In this document: piece by piece, positions 11,319 to 23,235 of the stretch
Numbering within the stretch: the stretch's first letter is position 1
Layout: each line of letters opens with the position of its first letter
Source: Notolepis coatsorum
Lineage: Eukaryota > Chordata > Actinopteri > Aulopiformes > Paralepididae
Direction: 5' to 3'
Length of the DNA: 64,000 bases
Assembly: GCA_963971535.1 (NCBI GenBank)
Contig: OZ020589.1
Coordinates: forward strand, 72,970,020-73,034,019
Notes under the pieces: model-generated
What the model saw: the letters and a program-made list of their open reading frames with translations, nothing else
What the model was told of the DNA's origin: nothing
The model's database searches: none
Translations under genes and position numbers: made by a program

Positions 11319-11888
11319 CTACAAAGTCAGTGGGTCATGATCGTCATCAGGGGAGTCAGGGAGCCTCGGCAACTCTATCAGCCTCGCCACGGGTCGGGTG
11401 TAGGTCCGCCCCTGGACAATAACTTCTGCCGCTCTGACCTTTCCGTCGGCACCAGTGATCACTTTGCTTACGCGGCCGGCCGGCCACATAGCTCGGGGTA
11501 GTGACTGGTCTATGATCATAACGACTGTGTCCACTTGTAAGTTGTCTCTGTCCTTTACCCATTTCTGACGGGTTTGGAGAGACGGTAGGTAGTGGAGGAG
11601 GAAACTGTTCCAAAACTTGTCAGCCAATATTTGACTGTACCTCCACATTCTTCGGCCGTTCGCTTCTTCAGGTCTGTACACCGTCTGTGGAAGCGCGGGG
11701 TCCAGCCGCCCCATCAAGAGAGTGTTGGGGGTGACTGGGTCGACATCTGCTACATCACTTGGCGTGCAGCTGAGGGGGGTGGAGTTCGGAACTCCCTCTT
11801 CTTGAGCCCACTGTTCTCTCACAGGCCTCTCGTCTAATGTCAATAGCCTCTCAACGGGCTGTACGAGAGAGTGGCCTGTGTCGCTCAC
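11319..11888 (-). pseudogene. BEL integrase C-terminus fused to pre-RT linker, unit 2
   Basis: The 189-codon frame begins with the linker between protease and RT (GHSLVQPVERLLTLDERPV). It jumps at about residue 35 to the end of integrase (NSTPLSCTPSDVADVDPVTPNTLLMGR), then the DUF5641-like C-terminal domain with FLLHYLPSLQTRQKW and the stop after HDPLTL. All of RT, RNase H and the integrase zinc and DDE domains are missing. An in-frame deletion of roughly 2.5-3 kb, judged against copy D plus a normal integrase, would produce this. Such a unit cannot copy or insert itself. Confidence 0.8.
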
Positions 11889-12429
11889 CTTTGTGTGCAG
11901 GCAGCGTGTAGACGTGGGTTGACTGTCAAGTCCGTAGAGGGGGCCCTGGAGCGTCCACCCCAGTCGGGTCTGAACCGCGACTGGGCATCCTTTAGGTCCG
12001 ATGTGGGCCGCCTCGATTGGGACAAGGAGGTCCGCGTGGTCGGAGCCAGGGGAGGAAACTAACTTTTTGGCTTACCAGCCAACTGGCGAGTATCTGATTT
12101 TTTTTACCAGACAAACTGATTTTTTACCAGCCAAAAAAAATCGCTAATTGTGATAATTACTTCTTTGTATGTCTTCGTCTAAATTGATTTTCAATCATAG
12201 TAATAATCACACCGTGTCTCTACTCTTTAAAATATTTATTAGCATAAAACATTAATAACAGTCTCTACTCTTCACAATATTAGCATAACACATATTAACA
12301 TGAAAGAGGGATCTATTCTGGACTGGGTTGGGCTGAACTGGGCAGTGAAAGATGCTGGGTTGGACTGGGTTGGGCAGTGAAAGAAAAAAACCGAAGTATG
12401 TTGTGAAGTGTATAGATAGATAGATGTGA

Positions 12430-12629
12430 AATGTATAGATGTAGCAGTACTGTCTATCTGTATGTCGTGTATGTCATATGTTATGATGAATTGAAAATGG
12501 GGGACCCTGATGTAAACAAGACGAAAGTCTTTCTCTGGTCTGCATCCCCTTAACAATTGTGTGTATTGAGCCGTACTGTATTGTACCCATTCTGCAATCT
12601 GTTAATAAAGTTTTCAATCAGTCAATCAA
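12430..12629 (+). repeat. LINE 3' tail nested in the hAT element (unit 2)
   Basis: It matches the reverse complement of the LINE end at 7677-7880, including ACAAGACGAAAGTCTTTCT, the CCCTTAACAATTGTGTG segment and the AATAAAGTTTTCAATCA end. Confidence 0.7.
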
Positions 12630-13033
12630 GTTAACTTTGAACCTCGGTTGTCAAGCCACGTCAATGTTGTGTATGCATCCGAGTGTTCACTGTGCCTTTA
12701 AGACGGCACGGTGGCCTTACGACAGTGCTGTGAAGTTCCGTCAAGTGTTGTGGTAACGTCAGTTGGGTTGGTCTGCTGTTGTGCACTGGTTGAGCTAGCC
12801 CCTTTCGTGACTGCGATGTGCATGCCAGGGGCTTTTGAGCATGAAATAAAATGTCTAACCTTACGTCGTAGTCCGGTGCGCAATAGACTAACATACACCT
12901 CTGTAATTTAAATGTGTCCTTGCCTTGGACTCGAGAGTTGTACTAGGGTTGGATGCAGTTCCCCGTTGCTCAGTCTGTCTGTTTTCCATCTTCTGTGTTT
13001 AACGTTATCTGTTTGCGAGTGCTTCCTTGACTG

Positions 13034-13375
13034 ATGGCCAGTACCACGGGACTTTTATTCAACATTCTATATTTCCGCGGGTTGGCCAGTACTGCAGGAA
13101 CTTTTATTAAACATTATATATGTCCGCGGGTTGGCCAGTACTGCGGGAACTTTTATTAAACATTATATATGTCCGCGGGTTGGCCAGTACTGCGGGAACT
13201 TTTATTAAACATTATATATGTCCGCGGGTTGGCCATTACTGCGGGAACTTTTATTAAACATTATATATGTCCGCGGGTTGGCCAGTACTGCGGGAACTTT
13301 TATTAAACATTATATATGTCCGCGGGTTGGCCAGTACTGCGGGAACTTTTATTAAACATTATATATGTCCGCGGG
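13034..13375. repeat. 49-bp minisatellite, about seven units (hAT, unit 2)
   Basis: Tandem 49-bp units starting GTTGGCCAGTACTGCGGGAA and ending ATATGTCCGCGG. The leftmost unit is diverged, the rest are nearly identical. Confidence 0.9.
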
Positions 13376-13498
13376 TCTTGTGCAGTGCTCTCGTGGCACT
13401 GTCAACTCGCCAGACTGGCGAGTGGTCTTCATGAATCACTCGCCAAACGTAAAAAATACTCGCATTTGGCGAGTAAAGTGGCCTAATTTCCTCCCCTG

Positions 13499-15565
13499 GT
13501 CGGAGCCTATGAGCAGGGTCGGTGTGGTGCCGTCGATGAGCGGTATAGGTAGTCTGCGTAGGTGCGCGTACTTCGCCATCAGCTGTGGGATGGGGTAGTT
13601 GTACCGTGACAGGCCTATGTCGTGGCTGGTGAAGGCGTTAGTGATGCTATACTGCTTCTCGGACTGCTCGACCGCTGCTATCGTGAAGGAGACATTTTCA
13701 CCCTTTATGGTCTTCCGGTCTCTTCTAATGGTACGGATTGTCATTGTTTCTTTGGCACCCCGCAGGCCCAACTGGGCTGCGGCGGAAGCGAGGAGGAGAG
13801 TCTTTTCAGACCCATCATCTAGGACGGCGTAAGTGTCCATGACCTTGTCCTCGTAGCTTAGGAGCACTCTGACCACTTTGATGAGCACTCGGGGGGTCCC
13901 GCTATGCTTGGGGTCTATGTGGAGCACTCCTGTTGGTCGGTTGCCTTGTTTGGCTAATCTTCGCTGGTGGGCCCCGCACAGTGATGCGCGGTGAGTGGCG
14001 CCCGCCTGGTCCGCCTCACGCCACTGATCAATTTGGATGGGGTTCAGTGTCTTGTATTCATCGCACTGTGCCAGCCAGTGTCCGCCGTCGCAGTAAGTAC
14101 AGACGATCTCCCATTCCTCTCTGGCGGGGGAGTTGTAACTCGGCGGTGGTGGCGCCGACTCTGGGTAGTACGGGTGGCACTGTGGGTCCCCGTGTCTGCT
14201 GCGACAGTCGGGACACCAGGGGGTGGTTTCAGGACTGGTCTGTGGTGACACCGCCTCGGCCTGGTACATCACCGTGACGGGCCTACTTTGTTGTCCTGGC
14301 GGACGCTTGTTGCTGTCGTGCAGGACCTCCAGGTGGGCGCCGTCGCACTTGCTGCATCTTTTCTTTAGGCGGCACTCAGCTGCCATATGGCTGCGCGCGC
14401 AGCGGAAGCAGCGGCGGTTCGCTTTGATCCACTGACTCACCTCGTCAGCGGTCAGCCTCTTGAAGGTGTCACATTGAGACAGCCAATGTTCATTTTCACA
14501 GTACTGACAGACAGCCTTCCACTTCTCCTTGACGTGGGTGTTGTGGCTCGTCTGCCGTGGCTCAGTCTCGGCTTGGTGCATAACTGTCACGGACCGGCGG
14601 TTGTCATTGAACCTCCGCGGTCCATCTCTAGGGCTAGAGTCACTCCACACGAATGTGTCCAGTCTTAGACTGCTGACCTTCCTGGCGAGGAAATCAGCCA
14701 GGTCTAGGAGGGATGGTTCTGGGCCGTTGGGGTCACGGTGGTCTTTCTGCCGCCGAAAACGCTCTTGACGGGCTGGAGGGAGCTTCTCCAGTATTCGCTC
14801 CACGTTAGAATTTGCATACAGTTCATGTCTCCCCTTCTCCTTTTGGGACCCCAGCATCCCCACGAGGGATTGTACCTTGATAGAGAGGTCATCCAGTGCT
14901 CTATTGTCTTTGGCTGGGGGGAGGCGGTCGATCTCTCGTATTTCTTGGATCACGTAATCCCATATGCGTCCATAGCGCGCGTCGAGGGCCACCAGAGCTG
15001 CGGAGTATGGGGTGCTTGAGTTGGAATGTGCCAGCGCTATGTTATGCGCTCTGGGCACCTTGAGATGCTTGAGGAGGATGGCATATTTGTACGACTCGTC
15101 GTGGACATCGGACATCATAGTCTCCAAACACATGCGTAATTCCGTGTACTGTGCTCTGTCCTCGCGCGTAAAGTCTGGGAACGTCGGTGCGCCAAGGTAA
15201 GATGCCATGGATGGCTGGGACACCGATAAGCGTAGGGGGAGAGGCCTCCTGGGCGAGTCTCCCCGTACGTGGGGTCGTGGGTTAGTGCTGGGTGGGTACC
15301 AGAGGCCGGGCCCCCAGGTGCTGCTCCTCGGTGCTGACTGTGTATTAAACTCAACCTTGGTTTGGGTCGGGGGTTCATAACGCAGTGGCTCGGGGCTGGG
15401 GTCGGGGCTGTACTGGGCCTCCTGGTCCAAGATGGGTTCGTGCTGGTGGGCTTGATATCCCTCCTCTTCCTCCGCTAGGTCCTGGAGTCTTCTAGTTAGT
15501 TTCTCGGCGACGTAGGCGGGATCTTCCCGTTGGCTGGGTCCCGTATAGACCGGTCGGGGAGGGGG
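13499..15565 (-). pseudogene. BEL Gag (C-terminal two thirds) and protease, unit 2
   Basis: This is the element-derived part of the open frame 13436-15763. It encodes one VYTGPSQREDPAYVAE unit, the DUF1759-like Gag segment, four to five zinc-knuckle motifs and the protease with DDGSEKTLLLAS, ending at the hAT insertion. Its upstream end is a deletion joint at 15563-15566 that fuses gag directly to LTR sequence, so the first 70 or so codons of the ORF come from the LTR. The Gag N-terminus, coiled coil and primer binding site are gone. Confidence 0.8.
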
Positions 15566-16465
15566 TAGAGGAATGTTCGGGTACTCAGTCTGATTCAATG
15601 AGGAACAAAGAGACTCCAGGTACAGGAGTCGGTCCTTGTAACTCCCTTGATCAGCAGCAAAGCAATAATTGTAATCCAAATGCTCGATAGCATTGATGAC
15701 AGCTAGCCAGCCTCCGTCCACGAGGCCAGCCCGAGTTGTAATCCTCACGAGGTTGAATCCCAAACGATAGTGGAAATCAACGATGCTCTTCTCCGGGTAA
15801 CACGTTCCAAATCAATATAATCCAACCAGTAATGGTTCTGCAATCGCCGACGCCGATTCTCCTGTGTACATGTCCAACGGTTCTCCGCCTAGGACTCCTC
15901 GGGTGTGGGCGACGTATTTAGGCCACACACCCTGGCTAAGTACACTAGCTAAAGACACGACGAACCGCTGGGTAATGCTACACACGAACGAACTGTGGAC
16001 GCACGATATACAATAAATGAACGACTATTTACTTCACATTAGATTAGGTCGAACTCGACGTTACTGCATTAAACTCGGACACTTTACTATTCTATTCGCA
16101 CGTGGTTCTCAACACTCTGTTAGACGCACGGTTGCTCACTTCACTGCACGTTGACTCGGGATGAACAACAACTCTGCGCACCTGCGCCGTATATATACTT
16201 ACGTGAATATCTAGTCCCAAACCGCAGTCTTTGTCTGGTATCAATACGCTGTCTCCGGGCATGTCCTGACATGCCTGAACTTGTCTTTGAACCTGCCGTT
16301 GGGAGCCTGCGCGCTGGCGCCTAGGGGCGCTGTCCAATAGGGAGAGCGAATATTACTCTGGTTTGAACGCAGGTAAAGGGATATTCCGTGTATATATATA
16401 AATAATATACAGAGTATATCAAACAATAAAGGTAGATTCTCAGTTTAATCTGGCCCTTCACAACA
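15566..16465 (-). repeat. Truncated BEL LTR between units 2 and 3
   Basis: Matches 22336-23235 of the intact unit 3 LTR. The last 387 bp (element sense), the PBS and the gag 5' end, 1,529 bp in unit 3 numbering (20807-22335), have been deleted. The joint has a short GAGGG microhomology. Confidence 0.85.
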
Positions 16466-16559
16466 GCCGCCTCCTAATTAGTCCGCACCTAATTAGTTAA
16501 AGGAGACAGATTAATAGTCCAGTCAACTGCTCAATGTCTGTTGTGGGGGGTAGGGCAAT

Positions 16560-17129
16560 CTACAAAGTCAGTGGGTCATGATCGTCATCAGGGGAGTCAG
16601 GGAGCCTCGGCAACTCTATCAGCCTCGCCACGGGTCGGGTGTAGGTCCGCCCCTGGACAATAACTTCTGCCGCTCTGACCTTTCCGTCGGCACCAGTGAT
16701 CACTTTGCTTACGCGGCCGGCCGGCCACATAGCTCGGGGTAGTGACTGGTCTATGATCATAACGACTGTGTCCACTTGTAAGTTGTCTCTGTCCTTTACC
16801 CATTTCTGACGGGTTTGGAGAGACGGTAGGTAGTGGAGGAGGAAACTGTTCCAAAACTTGTCAGCCAATATTTGACTGTACCTCCACATTCTTCGGCCGT
16901 TCGCTTCTTCAGGTCTGTACACCGTCTGTGGAAGCGCGGGGTCCAGCCGCCCCATCAAGAGAGTGTTGGGGGTGACTGGGTCGACATCTGCTACATCACT
17001 TGGCGTGCAGCTGAGGGGGGTGGAGTTCGGAACTCCCTCTTCTTGAGCCCACTGTTCTCTCACAGGCCTCTCGTCTAATGTCAATAGCCTCTCAACGGGC
17101 TGTACGAGAGAGTGGCCTGTGTCGCTCAC
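16560..17129 (-). pseudogene. BEL integrase C-terminus fused to pre-RT linker, unit 3
   Basis: Same 189-codon frame and same internal deletion as 11319-11888, with an identical protein. The shared joint shows that the deletion came before the duplication of the unit. Confidence 0.8.
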
Positions 17130-17287
17130 CTTTGTGTGCAGGCAGCGTGTAGACGTGGGTTGACTGTCAAGTCCGTAGAGGGGGCCCTGGAGCGTCCACC
17201 CCAGTCGGGTCTGAACCGCGACTGGGCATCCTTTAGGTCCGATGTGGGCCGCCTCGATTGGGACAAGGAGGTCCGCGTGGTCGGAGC

Positions 17288-18739
17288 CAGGGGAGGAAAC
17301 TAACTTTTTGGCTTACCAGCCAACTGGCGAGTATCTGATTTTTTTTACCAGACAAACTGATTTTTTACCAGCCAAAAAAAATCGCTAATTGTGATAATTA
17401 CTTCTTTGTATGTCTTCGTCTAAATTGATTTTCAATCATAGTAATAATCACACCGTGTCTCTACTCTTTAAAATATTTATTAGCATAAAACATTAATAAC
17501 AGTCTCTACTCTTCACAATATTAGCATAACACATATTAACATGAAAGAGGGATCTATTCTGGACTGGGTTGGGCTGAACTGGGCAGTGAAAGATGCTGGG
17601 TTGGACTGGGTTGGGCAGTGAAAGAAAAAAACCGAAGTATGTTGTGAAGTGTATAGATAGATAGATGTGAAATGTATAGATGTAGCAGTACTGTCTATCT
17701 GTATGTCGTGTATGTCATATGTTATGATGAATTGAAAATGGGGGACCCTGATGTAAACAAGACGAAAGTCTTTCTCTGGTCTGCATCCCCTTAACAATTG
17801 TGTGTATTGAGCCGTACTGTATTGTACCCATTCTGCAATCTGTTAATAAAGTTTTCAATCAGTCAATCAAGTTAACTTTGAACCTCGGTTGTCAAGCCAC
17901 GTCAATGTTGTGTATGCATCCGAGTGTTCACTGTGCCTTTAAGACGGCACGGTGGCCTTACGACAGTGCTGTGAAGTTCCGTCAAGTGTTGTGGTAACGT
18001 CAGTTGGGTTGGTCTGCTGTTGTGCACTGGTTGAGCTAGCCCCTTTCGTGACTGCGATGTGCAAGCCAGGGGCTTTTGAGCATGAAATAAAATGTCTAAC
18101 CTTACGTCGTAGTCCGGTGCGCAATAGACTAACATACACCTCTGTAATTTAAATGTGTCCTTGCCTTGGACTCGAGAGTTGTACTAGGGTTGGATGCAGT
18201 TCCCCGTTGCTCAGTCTGTCTGTTTTCCATCTTCTGTGTTTAACGTTATCTGTTTGCGAGTGCTTCCTTGACTGATGGCCAGTACCACGGGACTTTTATT
18301 CAACATTCTATATTTCCGCGGGTTGGCCAGTACTGCAGGAACTTTTATTAAACATTATATATGTCCGCGGGTTGGCCAGTACTGCGCGAACTTTTATTAA
18401 ACATTATATATGTCCGCGGGTTGGCCAGTACTGCGGGAACTTTTATTAAACATTATATATGTCCGCGGGTTGGCCATTACTGCAGGAACTTTTATTAAAC
18501 ATTATATATGTCCGCGGGTTGGCCAGTACTGCGGGAACTTTTATTAAACATTATATATGTCCGCGGGTTGGCCAGTACTGCGGGAACTTTTATTAAACAT
18601 TATATATGTCCGCGGGTCTTGTGCAGTGCTCTCGTGGCACTGTCAACTCGCCAGACTGGCGAGTGGTCTTCATGAATCACTCGCCAAACGTAAAAAATAC
18701 TCGCATTTGGCGAGTAAAGTGGCCTAATTTCCTCCCCTG
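17288..18739. mobile_element. hAT-type non-autonomous transposon in unit 3
   Basis: Same 1,452-bp element, same 8-bp duplication GTCGGAGC (17280-17287 and 18740-18747), exactly 5,241 bp from the unit 2 copy. It contains the LINE tail at 17671-17870 and the minisatellite at 18275-18616. A few point differences (for example at 18063-18064 and 18485) separate the two. Confidence 0.9.
18275..18616. repeat. 49-bp minisatellite, about seven units (hAT, unit 3)
   Basis: Duplicate of 13034-13375 with the same unit number and a few substitutions. Confidence 0.9.
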
Positions 18740-21637
18740 GTCGGAGCCTATGAGCAGGGTCGGTGTGGTGCCGTCGATGAGCGGTATAGGTAGTCTGCGT
18801 AGGTGCGCGTACTTCGCCATCAGCTGTGGGATGGGGTAGTTGTACCGTGACAGGCCTATGTCGTGGCTGGTGAAGGCGTTAGTGATGCTATACTGCTTCT
18901 CGGACTGCTCGACCGCTGCTATCGTGAAGGAGACATTTTCACCCTTTATGGTCTTCCGGTCTCTTCTAATGGTACGGATTGTCATTGTTTCTTTGGCACC
19001 CCGCAGGCCCAACTGGGCTGCGGCGGAAGCGAGGAGGAGAGTCTTTTCAGACCCATCATCTAGGACGGCGTAAGTGTCCATGACCTTGTCCTCGTAGCTT
19101 AGGAGCACTCTGACCACTTTGATGAGCACTCCGGGGGTCCCGCTATGCTTGGGGTCTATGTGGAGCACTCCTGTTGGTCGGTTGCCTTGTTTGGCTAATC
19201 TTCGCTGGTGGGCCCCGCACAGTGATGCGCGGTGAGCGGCGCCCGCCTGGTCCGCCTCACGCCACTGATCAATTTGGATGGGGTTCAGTGTCTTGTATTC
19301 ATCGCACTGTGCCAGCCAGTGTCCGCCGTCGCAGTAAGTACAGACAATCTCCCATTCCTCTCTGGCGGGGGAGTTGTAACTCGGCGGTGGTGGCGCCGAC
19401 TCTGGGTAGTACGGGTGGCACTGTGGGTCCCCGTGTCTGCTGCGACAGTCGGGACACCAGGGGGTGGTTTCAGGACTGGTCTGTGGTGACACCGCCTCGG
19501 CCTGGTACATCACCGTGACGGGCCTACTTTGTTGTCCTGGCGGACGCTTGTTGCTGTCGTGCAGGACCTCCAGGTGGGCGCCGTCGCACTTGCTGCATCT
19601 TTTCTTTAGGCGGCACTCAGCTGCCATATGGCTGCGCGCGCAGCGGAAGCAGCGGCGGTTCGCTTTGATCCACTGACTCACCTCGTCAGCGGTCAGCCTC
19701 TTGAAGGTGTCACATTGAGACAGCCAATGTTCATTTTCACAGTACTGACAGACAGCCTTCCACTTCTCCTTGACGTGGGTGTTGTGGCTCGTCTGCCGTG
19801 GCTCAGTCTCGGCTTGGTGCATAACTGTCACGGACCGGCGGTTGTCATTGAACCTCCGCGGTCCATCTCTAGGGCTAGAGTCACTCCACACGAATGTGTC
19901 CAGTCTTAGACTGCTGACCTTCCTGGCGAGGAAATCAGCCAGGTCTAGGAGGGATGGTTCTGGGCCGTTGGGGTCACGGTGGTCTTTCTGCCGCCGAAAA
20001 CGCTCTTGACGGGCTGGAGGGAGCTTCTCCAGTATTCGCTCCACGTTAGAATTTGCATACAGTTCATGTCTCCCCTTCTCCTTTTGGGACCCCAGCATCC
20101 CCACGAGGGATTGTACCTTGATAGAGAGGTCATCCAGTGCTCTATTGTCTTTGGCTGGGGGGAGGCGGTCGATCTCTCGTATTTCTTGGATCACGTAATC
20201 CCATATGCGTCCATAGCGCGCGTCGAGGGCCACCAGAGCTGCGGAGTATGGGGTGCTTGAGTTGGAATGTGCCAGCGCTATGTTATGCGCTCTGGGCACC
20301 TTGAGATGCTTGAGGAGGATGGCATATTTGTACGACTCGTCGTGGACATCGGACATCATAGTCTCCAAACACATGCGTAATTCCGTGTACTGTGCTCTGT
20401 CCTCACGCGTAAAGTCTGGGAACGTCGGTGCGCCAAGGTAAGATGCCATGGATGGCTGGGACACCGATGAGCGTAGGGGGAGAGGCCTCCTGGGCGAGTC
20501 TCCCCGTACGTGGGGTCGTGGGTTAGTGCTGGGTGGGTACCAGAGGCCGGGCCCCCAGGTGCTGCTCCTCGGTGCTGACTGTGTATTAAACTCAACCTTG
20601 GTTTGGGTCGGGGGTTCATAACGCAGTGGCTCGGGGCTGGGGTCGGGGCTGTACTGGGCCTCCTGGTCCAAGATGGGGTCGTGCTGGTGGGCTTGATATC
20701 CCTCCTCTTCCTCCGCTAGGTCCTGGAGTCTTCTAGTTAGTTTCTCGGCGACGTAGGCGGGATCTTCCCGTTGGCTGGGTCCCGTATAGACCGGTCGGGG
20801 AGGGGGCTCGGCGACGTAGGCAGGTTCTTCCTGCTGGCTGGGTCCCATGTAGACTGGTTGCGGAGGGGGCTCGGCGACGTAGGCAGGTTCTTCCTGCTGG
20901 CTGGGTCCCGTGTAGATTTGTCGGGGAGGGGAAGGTGCCCTCGACCCGTGTCGTGATGATCTCCGGGAGCTCCGGGTGGAGGAGTGAGGGGTCACCCTCT
21001 GGAGTAATTGCTCCACTATCTGCGCCTGCAGCCGGTCTCTTTCCATCTCGCGCTGTGCATTGGCGGTGTCGCGCTGTGCATCGCGTTGCGCGTGGGCGGC
21101 GTCGCGCTGAATGTTTTCTTCAGCCTGGAGGCGCCTCTCTTCCAGTCTGATGGTCTCACGCTCGTTCTGTTGTTGTGCTTGGAGACGTTCTCTTTGTAGT
21201 GCAGAATGTTCGCGCTCACTCTGTTGTTGCGCTTGGCGGCGCTCTCGTTCCGCTGCAGAGTGTTCGCGCTCACTAAGTGCTTGTGCTTGAAGACGGTCGC
21301 GCTCACCCTGGATACGGTCTCTTTCGGTTGAAGCTGTCAGCGTGGCGATCAAGGCTTGCGCCAGTCTCTGGTCAGCCTCGCTGGGGGATGACACTGGTGG
21401 AGGTGATCGGGCGCTGACAGGGCTTGGGGGAGACCTGTCCTCCTGGCGCGCTCCGAGGTCTATCTCTTGAGCGCGGTACTCTTCTCGTGGTTGCGCGCCG
21501 AGGGCTGTCTCGGGTAGGGCTGTCTCGGGTACGCGCTCTTGGGTTGGTTGTGCACCGGGGTCTATCCCTGGAGCGCTTTCTTTATCCTGGAGCGCTCCGG
21601 GGTCTATCCCGGTGACGCTGTCTGGAGGTATAGTCAC
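18740..21637 (-). pseudogene. BEL Gag and protease, unit 3
   Basis: The frame 18677-21637 (986 codons) is the longest array reading frame. It lacks only the Gag N-terminus (21639-21890, other frame) and everything after the hAT insertion. In order: acidic linker, ERDRLQ/EREHSA coiled coil, three 21-residue VYTGPSQQEEPAYVAE units (about 20750-20930), DUF1759-like domain, zinc knuckles, and protease with DDGSEKTLL. It starts at a GTG that is only the opening of the frame. Against copy D it has extra proline-rich and zinc-knuckle segments between Gag and protease. Confidence 0.8.
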
Positions 21638-21638
21638 G

Positions 21639-21890
21639 TCATGTCCCGCTTGGTCCCCCGTGAGCTAAGTCAGTTTCGTTTGAACTTTCTGGGGTCTCTA
21701 CTGGCAGGGCCGCCAAGTCGATAGGAGTGGGCATGCTTAAACTATCCGTTTTATCCGTATTTAACGTCCGTTTAGATAAGCTAGGGGGTAAAACGAAAGC
21801 TAAGTCCTCCAGATATGGAGGTAGCTGACGTTTGCGCTGCGGGCGTTCTAGCTTAGGGGAGCCGCTTGGAGAGTGTTCACCGCTGGCCAT
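21639..21890 (-). pseudogene. BEL Gag N-terminus, unit 3
   Basis: Starts MASGEHSPSG like unit 1. The frame is lost in a five-G run at about 21654-21658, one G shorter than in unit 1, giving stops in different frames in the two copies. Confidence 0.75.
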
Positions 21891-21929
21891 GTCAATATTA
21901 ATATTATATTAAATATTACACTGATACCC

Positions 21930-21946
21930 TCCGGCTCGAAGGACCA
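21930..21946 (-). other. Primer binding site (tRNA-Tyr), unit 3
   Basis: TCCGGCTCGAAGGACCA on the plus strand, two bases from the LTR starting at 21949. Confidence 0.85.
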
Positions 21947-21948
21947 AT

Positions 21949-23235
21949 TGTAACTGAGGGGTTACAAAACCCTGACTGTATTAAAGATTGTGATAGATTA
22001 AACCACTGCTAGTTATGTACTTTAATTACTGGCCAGACAGTACATCAAATATAGATGGTGAACACCCACAAGAACACGGCATTGACAAAGAAATAGTATT
22101 TGAGGGTATTTTATTATTATTATGCAACATTAGGTTACAGAATGAGAATTAGGGTCGCGCTTGTATGGCGAAGAATATGCGTAAAGTCAGTCAATAGCAT
22201 GAGTCACTAAGAATAGCAGGAATCCTACGATGGGTCTAGGTTGACACCACCTGTCGTATAGTAGCAACTATATAAGGCAACGCTGGTACCGCCTGGAGAC
22301 AATGGGTTCCCTCCGGGGGTGTAAGGCCTGGAGGGTAGAGGAATGTTCGGGTACTCAGTCTGATTCAATGAGGAACAAAGAGACTCCAGGTACAGGAGTC
22401 GGTCCTTGTAACTCCCTTGATCAGCAGCAAAGCAATAATTGTAATCCAAATGCTCGATAGCATTGATGACAGCTAGCCAGCCTCCGTCCACGAGGCCAGC
22501 CCGAGTTGTAATCCTCACGAGGTTGAATCCCAAACGATAGTGGAAATCAACGATGCTCTTCTCCGGGTAACACGTTCCAAATCAATATAATCCAACCAGT
22601 AATGGTTCTGCAATCGCCGACGCCGATTCTCCTGTGTACATGTCCAACGGTTCTCCGCCTAGGACTCCTCGGGTGTGGGCGACTTATTTAGGCCACACAC
22701 CCTGGCTAAGTACACTAGCTAAAGACACGACGAACCGCTGGGTAATGCTACACACGAACGAACTGTGGACGCACGATATACAATAAATGAACGACTATTT
22801 ACTTCACATTAGATTAGGTCGAACTCGACGTTACTGCATTAAACTCTGACACTTTACTATTCTATTCACACGTGGTTCTCAACGCTCTGTTAGACGCACG
22901 GTTGCTCACTTCATTGCACGTTGACTCGGGATGAACAACAACTCTGCGCACCTGCGCCGTATATATACTTAAGTGAATATCTAGTCCCAAACCGCAGTCT
23001 TTGTCTGGTATCAATACGCTGTCTCCGGGCATGTCCTGACATGCCTGAACTTGTCCTTGAACCTGCAGTTGGGGGCCTGCGCGCTGGCGCCTAGGGGCGC
23101 TGTCCAATAGGGAGAGCGAATATTACTCTGGTTTGAATGCAGGTAAAGGGATATTCCGTGTATATATATAAATAATATACAGAGTATATCAAACAATAAA
23201 GGTAGATTCTCAGTTTAATCTGGCCCTTCACAACA
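21949..23235 (-). repeat. 5' LTR of the array (unit 3)
   Basis: 1,287 bp, same length and ends as the LTR at 9938-11224, from which it differs at scattered positions. This is the outer right end of the array; the flank ACTAC would be the 5-bp target duplication if the left end were visible. Confidence 0.85.

Larger units (their letters stand above)
12047..13498. mobile_element. hAT-type non-autonomous transposon in unit 2
   Basis: 1,452 bp with ends CAGGGGAGGAAA...TTTCCTCCCCTG, flanked by a perfect 8-bp target duplication GTCGGAGC (12039-12046 and 13499-13506). It sits in the BEL protease-to-RT region, where copies A and D read straight through (SDHADL). Near each end there is a TGGCGAGT motif. 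No transposase frame is visible. Inside are a LINE 3' tail and a 49-bp minisatellite. Confidence 0.9.
6168..23235 (-). mobile_element. Tandem BEL/Pao array, three or more units sharing LTRs
   Basis: Reading right to left: LTR (21949-23235), unit 3 interior (16466-21948), shortened LTR (15566-16465), unit 2 interior (11225-15565), LTR (9938-11224), unit 1 interior (6168-9937, cut off by copy A). Each internal LTR serves as 3' LTR of one unit and 5' LTR of the next, the classic product of unequal recombination between LTRs. Units 2 and 3 carry a hAT insertion at the same base with the same 8-bp target duplication, offset by exactly 5,241 bp, and differ by only scattered bases. They are therefore copies of one locus and not separate insertions. 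Confidence 0.85.

Noticed and set aside
13034-13375. CRISPR array
   Set aside because: 49-bp units are directly tandem with no spacers, inside a eukaryotic transposon.
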